Source: Ricinus communis
Taxonomy: Eukaryota > Streptophyta > Magnoliopsida > Malpighiales > Euphorbiaceae
NCBI RefSeq assembly: GCF_019578655.1
Contig: NC_063258.1
Coordinates: 8,374,802-8,438,801 of the forward strand
Reading direction: 5' to 3'
Length of the DNA stretch: 64,000 nucleotides
Of the stretch, positions 23,611 through 34,075 are shown in pieces. The number at the start of each line of letters is the position of its first letter. Within the stretch, counting starts at the first letter, position 1. The notes under the pieces were generated by a model that saw only the letters and a program-made list of their open reading frames with translations, made no database searches and was not told the DNA's origin. Both the position numbers and the translations under genes were made by a program.

Positions 23611-23640
23611 ACCCCACACTTGAAGAACACACTGTCCTCA
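23611..23640 (-). other. Internal polypurine-tract-like signal
   Basis: On the minus strand GAGGACAGTGTG is followed by TTCTTCAAGTGTGGGGT. It copies the AAGTGTGGGG of the true PPT at 22.1 kb but lies 1.5 kb upstream of the LTR. The same signal occurs at 63031-63060. Confidence 0.55.
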
Positions 23641-23929
23641 GTGTAAAATGTTATGGATACCCCGCATGGAATGCTCAACTCAGAGAACAAAGGCAATACA
23701 ATCCAAGTGCATGACATGTATGAAAAATAAAGTAAATAAATGCGGAAAATAAAAAGATCTAGGGGATCGCCTGATCATCCATCGAGGCCGATGTTGTGGA
23801 AATTCAAGTGCCTCCTGAGAATCCGAAAATAATAAAATAAAGAAATAAAATTAAAACTGAAAATATGAAAACTAAAACTAATAAAATGTTTCAAAACAAA
23901 AGGTTAAAATATTAAAGATTAAAGATAAA

Positions 23930-24430
23930 GTTTGTGCTGCCTCCCAAAAGCGCTTCTTTTTTATGTGATGAGTCTTCTTAGCTGGACTCATGGTGAAAAG
24001 CAAATGGGCGTGATCGACGACCATCCATCCTTCTTCCAAGCAAATATCTTCAAGTATCCGCTTAGAGGGATAATCGTCAATTTCCTCTTCCGACTATCAA
24101 ACAAGTCGCCAATATGATGGGCAAGACTCGCTCCTCGTATAATTGGATGTAGTCATGATGCTCTAGGGGCTCTTCCAATTTGAAAGCTGGAGTTTCAACA
24201 ATTGGAAGGATCGATGGTTGGGCAATCTCTTTAGGAGTGTCGATGGTTTTCTTCACTCCCTGGCTTGGTTCTCTTGCTAGGAGAAACTCGAGCTCCTCCA
24301 AGACTTCTTCATTAGACAACTCGTGCTCATCTTCCATCATCGAGGGGACTTGTGGAAAATCTACCAACAATTCCTCTAACTACAACTCAGCATCATCAAC
24401 TGTACGTTCCAGTTGGTAGTCTTTCAGTAC
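23930..24430 (-). pseudogene. gag-pol linker ORF of non-autonomous Athila-like element, copy 1
   Basis: Minus-strand frame that starts near 24425 in gag-derived acidic sequence (VDDAEL), continues with VDFPQVPSMMEDEHELSNEE and EFLLAREPSQ, then KLEEPLEHHDYIQLYEERV. It closes early at 24077 because of a one-base loss compared with the two other copies (58.5 and 63.5 kb). After the loss the sequence still matches the other copies down to KKTHHIKKKRFWEA near 23950. It looks like the acidic segment before RT in Athila pol joined to a gag tail, with protease and RT removed. Function is unknown. It is cut at 24430 by a Tekay-like LTR. Confidence 0.6.
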
Positions 24431-24871
24431 TTTTTACCCTTATTTCATAATCAATTGTCAAATTAATTCTAACACTTAATTCGCTTAACTAACCAATTTG
24501 TTGAATATTTTCCAATTTGATCCAACAGCGTTGCTAATTAAAATTTTGCCACTCCTCAATCAATTCTTTTATAAGAATATTATTTAATATTTCTTTCATA
24601 ACTTTCAAATATAATATTTAATTCATATTGGGAGGAAATTTGAGTGACCTATATATATAAAAATAATTTATCCTCTATGGAACTCACTTAATTAATTTAT
24701 TGAAAAAATCAATCTAATTAGATATATTAATTAAATCTCTTTATTTGTATCTAGCATTAAAGTTCTATTTTAAATCATCCCAATTCAATTAATTAAAATT
24801 AAATTAAATAAGAACTTGTTATTACTAATATTATTATTATTTTTAAAAAGAAAAAAGTTTTGGGTATTACA
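24431..24871 (-). mobile_element. Tekay-like 3' LTR, truncated
   Basis: Minus-strand LTR beginning TGTAATACCCAAAAC at 24871. The 440 bases match the first part of the longer LTR at 28.9-29.35 kb (CATAATCAATTGTCAAATTAAT and following). The rest is lost at the junction with the gag-linker ORF at about 24430. Confidence 0.75.
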
Positions 24872-24887
24872 TTCTTCCCCCCTTAAG
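24872..24887 (-). other. Polypurine tract of Tekay-like element
   Basis: CTTAAGGGGGGAAGAA on the minus strand, directly before the LTR start TGTAATACCC. Typical chromovirus PPT position and composition. Confidence 0.8.
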
Positions 24888-24899
24888 AAAAGTAATCCT

Positions 24900-25500
24900 C
24901 GATTTTTAAAAGAAAAAGGCTTACATTAAGACTGAAACTAATGAGAGTAGCAATCTCTCATCTCCTACTCGGTTTCGCGGGTACTTTCCTCGATTAAATA
25001 ATTCAGCCACAACACCTTAACCATCGGAATAACCTTAGAGCAAGTTGGCGAACTTGAGTATCCACGTTCATGGCTGGTTGTTCCTTGCAAGTTAAATATT
25101 CACTTACTTCCACATACTGAGGTTGCAACACATGCGAAGGATCAAAAACATACTTCCTCAACGCGGATATACGAAATACCAAAAGATATTCGAGAAATTT
25201 GGCAACAAGTCCAACTTGTACGCCACCTCACCAATCTTGTCGATAATCCCAAGGGTTTCACATAATAAGGGGCTAACTTGCTTTTCTTACCAAACCGCAT
25301 CACTTCTTGCATAAGAGACACCTTAGGAATACATACCCTCTAATACTAATCCCCACGCGCTCCAACTTCGGGTTCACATAATTCTTATGCCTACTGAAAA
25401 CTGTCTTCAGCCGGTCGCGAATAAAAAGAATCTTGTCTGAAATAAATGATTTGAACCAACTCTGGTCCTGCCAAATTCCATTTGCCAACTTCTTTACTAA
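24900..25500 (-). pseudogene. Tekay/del-like integrase C-terminus and pol tail
   Basis: Minus-strand end of a chromovirus pol, in pieces. RDRLKTVFSRHKNY and GYVFLR (25450-25330) are followed by MRFGKKSKLAP (about 25290), then IDKIGEVAYKLDLLP in a shifted frame. LRKYVFDPSHVLQP follows near 25170, then TCKEQPAMNVDTQVRQL, and finally KVIPMVKVLWLNYL and ESTRETE, stop, EMRD near 24950. These are the SH3-like C-terminal region of integrase and the chromodomain-containing tail of the Tekay/del lineage. At least three frameshifts and two stops make it non-functional. It ends just before the PPT, as in a normal element. Confidence 0.85.
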
Positions 25501-26471
25501 TGATGCGTCTCTAACACGAAATGAATATCCTTAATATCCACATCATATCATCCATCTAGTTGCAATAACTGATTCAAGATTATCTAGGTATGAAATCATG
25601 TCATCCCAAGCTAACATAGTTTACTTTAAAAGATCTACTTATAATCATTATTAATAAAAATTATTATCTAAAAAATAATCTTTATAAAATCATAAATCTC
25701 TAGTCATTTTATTTTTATAAAATCTAGAATATAACGCACCAGGGTGATGATACCCCTTATTATCAAGTGTTGCAATGCATGATGTATGATGCATGTCCTA
25801 AAAATGAGTTATGGAAATGTGTATGCATAAATGATGAAATGCCATAATAAGTTTCCTGCGGGACTTGGCAAAATATTGTATTTTAAAACAGTTTTGTTCT
25901 ACTTAGAAAAACAAGTAATGTTCACTTAAGCTTCTCTGGATTCTGAGCACCTGAAAGATACATACCAACCACTATTCTTATTCTTTTTACAACTATAAAA
26001 CTCAACCTTACTGCTCTGAACTTTACTCGACATTCTAAGTGCTGAGGTCGACTTTACTTATTAAGATGATACCTGATGTGATGACGAGGCAATTTATGGC
26101 ACGACCGCAACTACACTTTGCACCAACCTTAAACCGTATTGCCCATCGTCGAAATAATAATCGAGGTATCTAACGCTGGCCTGCACTAATCACTTGTAGA
26201 AATGGTAATGGGTCTACCGTGCCTTCTAACATCTAATTTAAAGAAACACACCACCACTGAGTAGAGATCTCACCATAAATATATGACCTTGCTATCTTTG
26301 CTGCGCTTATTCTCAATACAAAATTAACGATAAGCTCATAAGAAAGAGAAATGATAGACTCTCCAATAGTAAACGCTGAGATTATACTCAACGGAAAAAA
26401 ACAAAGACAGACTTGATCCTAGCTCCGCAGTAACAAAAATCCTAACCTAGGTCGAAGGAAATGTAAACCTA
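25501..26471 (-). other. Collapsed internal region of Tekay-like element
   Basis: Nearly 1 kb between the PBS at 26.48 kb and the integrase remnant. A full element would have gag, protease, RT and RNase H here (about 4 kb); I recognise none of these. A short AT-rich part and mixed sequence remain. The element has lost most of its coding region. Confidence 0.5.
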
Positions 26472-26484
26472 GGCTCTAATACCA
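26472..26484 (-). other. Primer-binding site, tRNA-iMet type, mutated
   Basis: TGGTATTAGAGCC on the minus strand; the usual form is TGGTATCAGAGC. The one change is C to T in a CAG context. Confidence 0.75.
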
Positions 26485-26488
26485 ACTT

Positions 26489-27382
26489 TGTCACAACCCG
26501 ATCTGTGGGCCCGTGACCGGCGCTAGGGAATGGGAGGCGTAAGGCCACCGAAACCTATAGCATGCTTGACCATTCGCTATCTCAATCAAAGAATAATCCA
26601 AATTCTATCCATTAAACACTAATCCATAATTAAATTTTAACCACCAGATATTGCATAACTAATTCAGTCTGCTAGCATAAATAGGCAATACCTGAATTTG
26701 TATGCCATTACGAAATGATAAGTTTTGAGATTACTACTGCGGAGAATTTAGAATTTAAAATCAAACATACCAATAAAATCAATTATATTAAAACCCAAAG
26801 ATGAAGGAAGTCGGGCTGCTAGAGGAAAAGAACTGAGGAAAATAAAAAAACACTTGAAAACAGTTACAATTGAGATTGTCAGTCTTGAGAGTGAGTTAAA
26901 ATCATATATCCAAAAATAAATACAACCACTTTGATAAAATATTTGTTTAATCAAATAAAGTATTAGATCATGTAAAAACACGTATCATACCATAATTCAA
27001 TAAATTATATTTTTCGAGCTACATGACAAGTACCTCAGCAGAACCTTAACTCCAACAATAATAACCTTTTTGCTCTCATTCCAATAGAACTGGCGCCTAG
27101 AGAGCGAAGCTCGACTAGGGTCCTTAAATCTAGTTTGGTCACTTAATTTCCAATAAAGTCGTCGCCTAGAGAGGAATGCACGACTAAGGACTTTTAATCC
27201 GGCACCAAACTCTATAAAGCCCAAAGAGTTCAACTCGACCAGGACAAGTCTTAAAATATTCTTTTACCACTTGTCTTAGATCTATACTAGTGCGCAGCTG
27301 TATTGAAACAGCCCATCAGTTAGCTTGTCCTACTGCCCTCTCATCCTAAGTCAACATGCAGTTACAATATCAATGATGTCAA

Positions 27383-27434
<52 letters not shown>

Positions 27435-29347
27435 TAAATAAATAATTTAAATCTTTAATTCATTCAATGAGAATTGCTATGTAAAATTTTAGCATGACAC
27501 ATGTATAGCAGAGTATAGCAGATATATGACTTTAATAAATAAAAGTAAAACATTTAATAAATAGCCCTAGGCCTAGACTCCTAGAATTGGCTCTCTAAGA
27601 ATTTCAACTCGGATAAATTCTATCGAAAATTCGGCAGAACCTCCTCTTAAAATACGGATGTTTACCCCCGTATAATGGGTCGAGGAGCTGCCAGAAACAC
27701 TTCTAATATTCATCAATTAATTAGAGGGAGTCGGGCCACCAAAACTATATTATTTTTTCTGACTCTGCAACACATCACAGATCACAATTATTGGCAGACG
27801 ATCTGACACACTATTATCTTGACAATTAATCCACACATAATGTTTCTGGTATTAAACTAATTCAACTCCATCATATCCACCACACAAAAACACAATAATT
27901 AATCAAATAATTTTTAATTAATAATCTTTAAAAATCAACGGCTAAAAAATTACCGAGACGCTTGATAAAACGGCCGACTCGCCTTCAGCCGCCGGAGTCC
28001 AATCGACAACCCGAGTGCGCCTACGGACTCGAAATAACACGTAGACAATGATTCTAACATCTAATTTTTTGATCCAGTCCCCGATCATGTGGAGAAAATA
28101 AACAGACAATTTCGACCGTCGATTTTCTAACGGAGTCTGATCATTGCAAAATTAGTGCCATTGGAAAGCTTGTGATGCGTAGGTCCTGAATATGTCCTCT
28201 GATCAACCGAGGCATGCCGGTATTGGCTAGAAGACCTCAAAAATCAAACTGACCCTTATAGCTTTCTTTCACTGAAACTCTCTTCTCCGGCCACCCCTAC
28301 TCTAGTTGCTGCCCTTAGATGGAAGCCCACTCTCCGACAAGTCGATGGCCACTGCAAGTAGTTGCTGGTGCCGGCGGACATGCCATGAACGGCGTTGAAC
28401 AACTGCTGCCTCTTCTCCCTCTTTTTTCTCCTTTTTTTTCTTCACTCTATACCGCCATTACTGCCGCTGGACTCGCCGACATCTGTTCCTCCACCAACCA
28501 TCACCACCGCGCCTCGAGCCGGCCTCCTTCTCCACCCGCCATGGACATAGCCCCAAGCTCTCCTTTCCCTTTTCTTCTTCTCCGATTTCTCTTTCTCTTT
28601 TCTTTCTTTTCTTATCATAAGAATTGTGCCTCAGTTTTTGCTCAATAACCATTTAGATCCTTCATTCTTTTTAATTATTAACGATTACCTCCCGTAAAAT
28701 TCATGTTTAACCCTCCAGCTTTCTTCAGTATTTCAATTAAGCCCCTAACTACTTAATTTGGGCAAAATTAAAATTATTAAAAATAGAAAGTTACTTATTT
28801 ACCATTTCTTTTAATGGCAAAATTACTAAAATGCCCTTACCGATATATTTAATGACAAAAATACCAACCTTAAAAATTCTCATTTAAACCCCATATTAAT
28901 GCAATTATACTTTTAGCCCTTATTTCATAATTAATTGTCAAATTAATCCTAACATTTAATTAACTTAGCTAACTAATTTGTTAAGTATTTTCCAATTTGA
29001 TCCAACACTATTGCTAATTAAAATTTTACCATTCCTCAATCAATTATTTTATAAGAATATTATTTATTATTTCTTTTATAACTTTCAAATATAATATTTA
29101 ATTCATATTGGGAGGGAATCTGAGTGTGATATATATATATAAAATATAATTTATCCTCTATGGAACTCACTTAATTAATTTCTTGAAAAATCAATCTAAT
29201 TAGATATAGTTAAATAAATTTCTTTATTTCTATCTAGCATTAAAATTCTATTTTAAATCATCCCAATTCAATTAATGAAAACTAAATTAAATAAAAACTC
29301 GTTATTACTAATATTATTATTATTTAAAAGAAACTTTCGGGTGTTAA
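26489..29347 (-). mobile_element. Tekay-like 5' LTR (about 2.86 kb)
   Basis: Minus-strand LTR from about 29347 (AACACCCGAAAG) to TGACA at 26489, four bases before the PBS. Its first 440 bases repeat at 24.43-24.87 kb. It contains an AT microsatellite (27386-27430), a GC-rich block around 27950-28600 unlike the AT-rich surroundings, and GGTCACGGGCCCACAGATCG near its end. An ORF of about 109 codons at 28319-28648 on the other strand, with a hydrophobic C-terminus, is most likely a chance frame. Confidence 0.75.
27386..27430. repeat. (AT)n microsatellite
   Basis: Uninterrupted AT dinucleotide run of about 45 bases inside the Tekay-like LTR, followed by (AAAT)n-like sequence. Confidence 0.95.
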
Positions 29348-29914
29348 AAAACTTAGAAAGATGATCGAGAATTAGAATTTAGAAAACTTATTCCTAAATC
29401 CCTATTTCGAAATACTCCATAAGAAGATGATCAATCTACTTGAATATTTCTTAAGCATGTATTCTAAACAAGAACACAAAGACAAAGCAAACAACTTTAA
29501 GGTTTAATAACCCAATTATCATTCAAATTTAACTTCAACTTAATTCCAACATCAAAATTTGTACTAGCCTCTTATAAGCCTTAAAAAATCCTAAATTTTA
29601 ACTAATAAGAATTTACATCTCATCTAGGATAAAGATAACTTTCTTAATAAAAAGAGATAAGTAAAACAAAGTCCTAACTAGGGTAAATAACATGTGTAGC
29701 CGCCAACTTAAGTAAAGAAATTCTAAGTGACTTAAGTCATGCTTATGGGCCTTAAAACATAAGCTAAGTTAGGCCTAAAGTCTTCATATGCTCTAAATCA
29801 GTAACTTCGGTATTTTTGAGCCTAAATAAAAAATTAGGTAAGCTTATTAAACAGTTGGACTTGTAATACATTAAGTTGAGTTGGGCCTTCACTTAAACTA
29901 AAGTTTTGTGCTCC
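29348..29914 (-). mobile_element. gypsy LTR, minus orientation
   Basis: Follows a pol tail in minus sense. Contains GTTTGCTTTGTCTTTGTG and the GTTCTTGTTTAGAATAC stretch shared with the LTR pieces at 7.66 and 12.14 kb. Its 3' end is cut by, or joined to, the Tekay-like LTR at about 29348. Confidence 0.6.
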
Positions 29915-30148
29915 TTATAATTCCTCTTGGGCTGAATTTACAAGGCCTTGTATGTGTTGAATTAAGGCTTGTTGATACTTCTTGGATCTTGATCTAGTTA
30001 TTGGGCCTTGAGGCAATTGTATTGGATCTTTGGCCTTAATAGTTTGACTTTGATCTTGGGCTTGAAGCTTTAGCCGAACTCCTCCATGCTCCTCCTCATC
30101 TTCATCAAGTCCATCTTTATGAAAAACATGTGATGGTGGTTGGTCCAT
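29915..30148 (-). pseudogene. gypsy pol C-terminal tail
   Basis: Open 77-codon frame ending the pol of a minus-strand gypsy element: an acidic part (DGLDEDEEEHGG), then PQGPITRSRSKKYQQALIQ. It has the same organisation as the tails at 37.2 and 47.2 kb: DE-rich, then GPITRSRxKK, then an amphipathic end of about 30 residues. The stop is followed directly by the LTR. The start at 30148 is only where rep-A sequence ends; the true pol is far longer. Confidence 0.75.
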
Positions 30149-30497
30149 ATCAAAAAGCCCTCATTCCACAAAAAGAGAAAACTAGAAGCTAAAAATGAAT
30201 AAATAAATAAAGAAAGATGAATAATATAAGTCACATAAGGAACGAGAGCAGAGTTGACTAGGCAACAACTCTCATAGTCCTAAATTTTATGAGCTAGTTT
30301 AACAAAAATAAGGGAGATTTGCGCGGGCCTAACTAAAAACACTATGATCCAAATAACTTTGTTATATGCATTTCAAACATCATAGAGCTTTGTAATATGC
30401 TTGGATTAATAGAAAATAACATATTCTCACTTACGCGCATGGATTTACGTCTCATGCTGCTTGATCATCAAGTTAAGGCCGAATGCCATGGTCAAGC
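30149..30497 (-). repeat. rep-A partial unit, minus orientation
   Basis: AAAGCCCTCATTCC, AT-rich AATAAATAAATAAAG, and the CATGGATTTACGTCTCATGC block in rep-A order. It ends at 30497, where AAGGGAGGCCCAATT of a pol tail and the following LTR are fused. Confidence 0.7.
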
Positions 30498-30511
30498 TAT
30501 CAAGGGAGGCC

Positions 30512-30895
30512 CAATTTAGTATTTGATTTTCTTTTCCTATCCTAGTTTCTTCCTGAATGTGTAAAGGAAGTTAAGGTTGTATCTTTGGGTATTTAAACAC
30601 CCATAGCCTAATGGTTCAAGGTTAATGAGTATTTTTATTATTAATTCCATTAAGACAATTCAATGCTTAGTTCTTCTAAGAACTTGTGAACTTATCAAGA
30701 CTTATTCTTATGGCGTTCTTTAAGACTTATCACTCACCTTCTTTCTAATATTTAGTATGGTGTCCAAAACCTTCTCTATACCAAGTTCACACGTCTAGTA
30801 AAGTATTGGGTCAACGTCTTTGTTCGTGAATCTGACTTTAGACGTTCTTAGCAACAATTCTGCAATGTGTTTCTCACAAATTCTTACAAGAATCA
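30512..30895 (+). mobile_element. 5' LTR of gypsy element G2, 5'-truncated
   Basis: Matches the start of the 3' LTR at 37.75 kb (TTTAG..TTTGATTTT, CTAGTTTCTTCCTGAATG, TATTTAAACA promoter-like) and continues through AAGAACTTGTGAACTTATCA to AAGAATCA. That end is the exact inverse of TGATTCTT, with which the 3' LTR begins at 37537. About 220 bases of U3 are missing. The break lies in a shared CAATTTAG-like word, suggesting microhomology joining to a scrap of pol tail. Confidence 0.75.
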
Positions 30896-30902
30896 TATCA
30901 TT

Positions 30903-30914
30903 TGGTATTAGAGC
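30903..30914 (+). other. Primer-binding site, tRNA-iMet type, mutated
   Basis: TGGTATTAGAGC, differing from TGGTATCAGAGC by one C to T change. It sets the start of the internal region of element G2. Confidence 0.8.
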
Positions 30915-31672
30915 TCAAGACCTAAATCAGGTCCTAATTATCCTTTATTATATTTGGTACTCCTTTGTTATTTTTCTATCTTAAAACTTCAAGTTTTTCT
31001 TTAAAACCCCAAATTCCTAAACCTAGCTGCCATTTTTGTCCACATTTCTCATTCAAAATTTTCACCTTTAAACTTGTAATTGTTGTTTCTTCTAGTTAAG
31101 CTTTGTTATTTTAATTTTCAATTAGTTGATAAAAAAAGAGCCAAAAAGAAAAGATGAAAAGCAAAAAAAAAAAAGAAAAGAAAAAAAAGAAAAGAGAAAA
31201 AACCAAAAGAAAGAAAAGAAAAGAGGAATAAAAAGGAAGGCTCAGATCAACAAAAGGAAAGAAATTGCAATTCAATTATGTGTTTTAGTGTACCATTAAA
31301 GAAAATCGAGTTGTTTTAGTAGTTCTTTTATTTCTACCATACTTTATGACCCTTACACTGAATTTAATACCCTCTTGCCTTTAACCCTTTTGTTTGGAAT
31401 AAAAATCCCTTCTTGAAAATGCACCATTTAAGTTTTTGAAAGATTTTGTTGTGTCAATTGAGCTCGAACAAGGCTGTTTTGATTAAGAAACACTTAGTTC
31501 TTATAAGAACTATAGAAAACAATTAGAGTGGTAAAATGCAAGAGTGTGTGAACCTAAAATAGGGTAAAAACCAAATTGTTTGAAAACACAAGAGTCTCAC
31601 CTTCTTGAGTGCAAACACGTAAGGAAGAGGGTGACGAACAAAAAAAAATCTTTAATTTTGTGGATTTATATA
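30915..31672 (+). other. Untranslated leader of element G2
   Basis: AT-rich leader with a long A/G tract at about 31135-31250. No protein similarity is visible. It ends at the gag start codon at 31673. Confidence 0.6.
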
Positions 31673-32931
31673 ATGTCTCAAAGTAAAGATAAAGGAATTG
31701 CAGAGGAGGAGTTGAAGGATGTGGACCTCAAACTATACTTGAAGACTATACAAGGGATCTTAAAACAACTCAATCTAAGGTTTGAGAGCATGGACGAGAT
31801 GTTGGAGAGAGTAGAATCTAATTCCTAGAAAGGGCAGCCTAGGCTTTTTATCTAAAACAATGGAAGGCTGAGGCTTACACATGACATGGACCATGAAAAA
31901 TATGATGGTAATGATTTTAAAAAAGTGGAACATGGTTCTGATGCAAACTGGGGTAGATTCAACAATGATGATAGAGGTGCAAAAAGGATAGATGGAAATC
32001 TGGGAAACATCAAGATGAAAATCTCGACCTTCCATGGAAAGTATGATCTCGAAGCTTACTATGAGTGGGAGAAGAAGGTAAAGCATGTGTTTGATTGCTA
32101 CAAATACTCCAAAGAAAAAAAATTAAAACTTATTGTTGCTGAATTCACTGATTATGCTATTGTTTGGTGAGATCAACTTGCGATGAGTAGGAGGAGGAAT
32201 CGAGAGTGACCTATCTGAAGTTGGGAAGAGATGAAGGCTGTCATGAGGAAGTATTTTATTCCTCAACACTATCATAGAGAATTGTATAACAGATTACAAA
32301 GTCTAGTGCAAGAATCTAAAAGTGTTGAAGAGTATTATAATGAGATGAAAGTTGCAATGATTCAGGCTAATGCAGAAGAAGATTGCAAAGCAACAATGGA
32401 AAGGTTCTTGCATGGATTGAACCAAGACATAACCAATATGGTCGAGCTTCAACATTTTATGGAGATGGAGGATATGTTGAATACAACCATGAAGATTAAG
32501 AGGCAAGTAAAGAGCAAAAGAGTCAAGACCAATTCGGCCTCAACTTTTTCATGGAAATCGAATTGGAAGAAGGATGACAAGGCTATTCCAAGCCTAAATT
32601 TGACTCTTTTAAGGTCCAAAACATGGAGGGAGACAACAAACTCCAATGTAAACTCACTCCTCAAGCATCCAAATCTAGAGATATTAAATGTTTTAGGTGT
32701 TGGGAATGAGCCACATAGCTTCTCAATTTCTAAACAAAAGAGCCATGATCATAAAGGATGATGGTGAACTAGTGTCAGAGAGTGAAGAAGAAGAAGAGAT
32801 GATGCCTCTAGAGGATGATAGTGATCAAGAGTATGCCAAACATGGTGATATGTTAGTGGCAAGGCGAGCATTGAGTTTGCAAGCAAAGGAAGAAGAGGTA
32901 CAAAGAGACAATATTTTCTAGACTAAATGTT
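31673..32931 (+). pseudogene. gypsy gag remnant (element G2)
   Basis: Gag in one reading frame from ATG 31673 (MSQSKDKGIAEEEL) to about 32690. Visible parts are a coiled-coil-like N-terminus (FESMDEMLERVE), the capsid core (KISTFHGKYDLEAYYEWEKK, AEFTDYAIVW, stop, DQL), HYHRELYNRLQSLV, and GLNQDITNMVELQHF. Stops fall near 31826, 31853, 32168 and in the following 50 bases; the one at 32168 replaces an expected Trp. The zinc knuckle starts IKCFRC near 32685 and continues in the next frame as LGMSHIASQF, so a base has been lost there and the final Cys is replaced. An acidic tail (ESEEEEEMMPLEDD) leads to protease. Confidence 0.85.
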
Positions 32932-32959
32932 AAGTCAATTATAAGGTATTTAGTATAAC

Positions 32960-33650
32960 TAGTACTGAACTGTGGAAAAATTGTATTTAGTTGCTCTTAA
33001 ACATCTTAGGCCATATAAGCTTCAATAGTTTAATGATTGTGGGCAAATTAGAGTTGCTAAGCAAGTACTAGTATCTTTCTCTATTGGAAGATAGAAGAAT
33101 GAAGTGATGTGTGATGTGGTGCCTATGCAAGCTGTACATATTCTTTTAGGCCGCCCATGGCAGTTTGATAGAAAAGTTATTCATGATGGATTTACTAATA
33201 AGTGTTCTTTTGTAATGAATGAAAAATCTATTACACTTGTTCCTTTGACACCCAAAGAGGTGTATGAAGACCAAATGCACATGAAAAAGGAGAGAAAGAC
33301 AAAATACATGAGTGATGGTGCGCAAGAATAGAAAGAAAATGAGAGCATTAGTGCATCAAAAGAAAAAAATAAAGAGAGTATCCACATGAGAGAAAAGGAA
33401 AAAGATGAGGGTGTGAAAAGTGAGAAGAAGAAGAGAAAAGAGAGCTTTTAAGGCAAGGGAGAGTGAGGTGAAAAGAGCCTTCTTGGCCAATCGGCACATG
33501 TTTGTACTTATGTACAAAGAGGCCTACTTTAATGCTAATGAGGTTAACTCTTCTTTGCCTAGTACTTTTGTGTCATTATTGCACGACTTTGATAATTTAT
33601 TTCCTAAAGCGTCCCACATGGATTACCACCAATTAAGGGAGTAGAGCACC
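32960..33650 (+). pseudogene. gypsy protease end and protease-RT linker (element G2)
   Basis: The clearest part is the conserved block after protease: CDVVPMQAVHILLGRPWQFD at about 33110, GFTNKCSFVMNEK and VPLTPKEVYEDQ. A lysine/glutamate-rich spacer follows. Then from 33450 come KARESEVKRAFLANRH and STFVSLLHDFDNLFPK, the segment just before RT. The protease DSG motif itself is not recognisable; upstream sequence reads only in fragments. Stops and frameshifts separate the pieces. Confidence 0.75.
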
Positions 33651-34075
33651 AAATTGATTTCATTTTTGGCTCATCTATTCCTAATCGGTTTATCTTTAGG
33701 AGCAACCCCGAGGAGACTAAGGATCTCCAAAGGCAAGTTGAAGAATTAATGACTAAAGGATTGATTAGGAAAAGTATGACTCATGTGTAGTTTCAGTTTT
33801 ACTTGTGCCTAAAAAGGATAGAACACGGAGGATGTGCATTGATTGCCATACCGTCAATAAAATCACTGTAAAGTGTAAACATCCCATTCCTAGGCTAGAC
33901 GATATGCTTGATAAATTGCATGGTGCTTGTATCTTTTCTAATATTGACTTAAAGAGTGCTTATCATTAAATTTGCATAAAGGAGGTGATGAATGGAAAAC
34001 TGCATTTAAAATAAAACATGGCTTGTATGAGTGATTAGTTATGCCTTTTGGCCTTACTAATGCACCTAGTACTAT
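33651..34075 (+). pseudogene. Reverse transcriptase, N-terminal half only (element G2)
   Basis: RT fingers and palm start: HQIDF, NPEETKDLQRQVEELMTKG, then after a frame change VSVLLVPKKDRT, MCIDCHTVNKITV, HPIPRLDDMLDKLHGACIF, NIDLKSAYH, stop, and HGLYE, stop, LVMPFGLTNAPST near 34070. The next residues already belong to the RT-RNase H connection. A deletion of roughly 100 codons has therefore removed the YXDD catalytic box, and the enzyme cannot work. It also carries several stops and frameshifts. Confidence 0.85.

Larger units (their letters stand above)
22112..23929 (-). other. Conserved non-coding 3' internal region
   Basis: About 1.8 kb without convincing coding sequence between a gag-derived ORF and the PPT. 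It is similar along its length to 61.76-63.30 kb: both contain GTCTTTA..AGG-TTG.AATGGGG, a T-rich tract (22694-22763 here, including ATTTTT runs), and an internal PPT-like signal at 23611-23640. Conservation between copies argues that it belongs to the element. Confidence 0.6.

Noticed and set aside
28319..28648. Open frame of 109 codons with hydrophobic C-terminus, possible small secreted or membrane protein
   Set aside because: Lies antisense inside an LTR, in a compositionally skewed GC-rich block; no conserved motif and no sign of a gene structure.
28458..28652. Basic ORF on the minus strand
   Set aside because: Overlaps the same GC/purine-rich block; product is low-complexity Lys/Arg/Glu.
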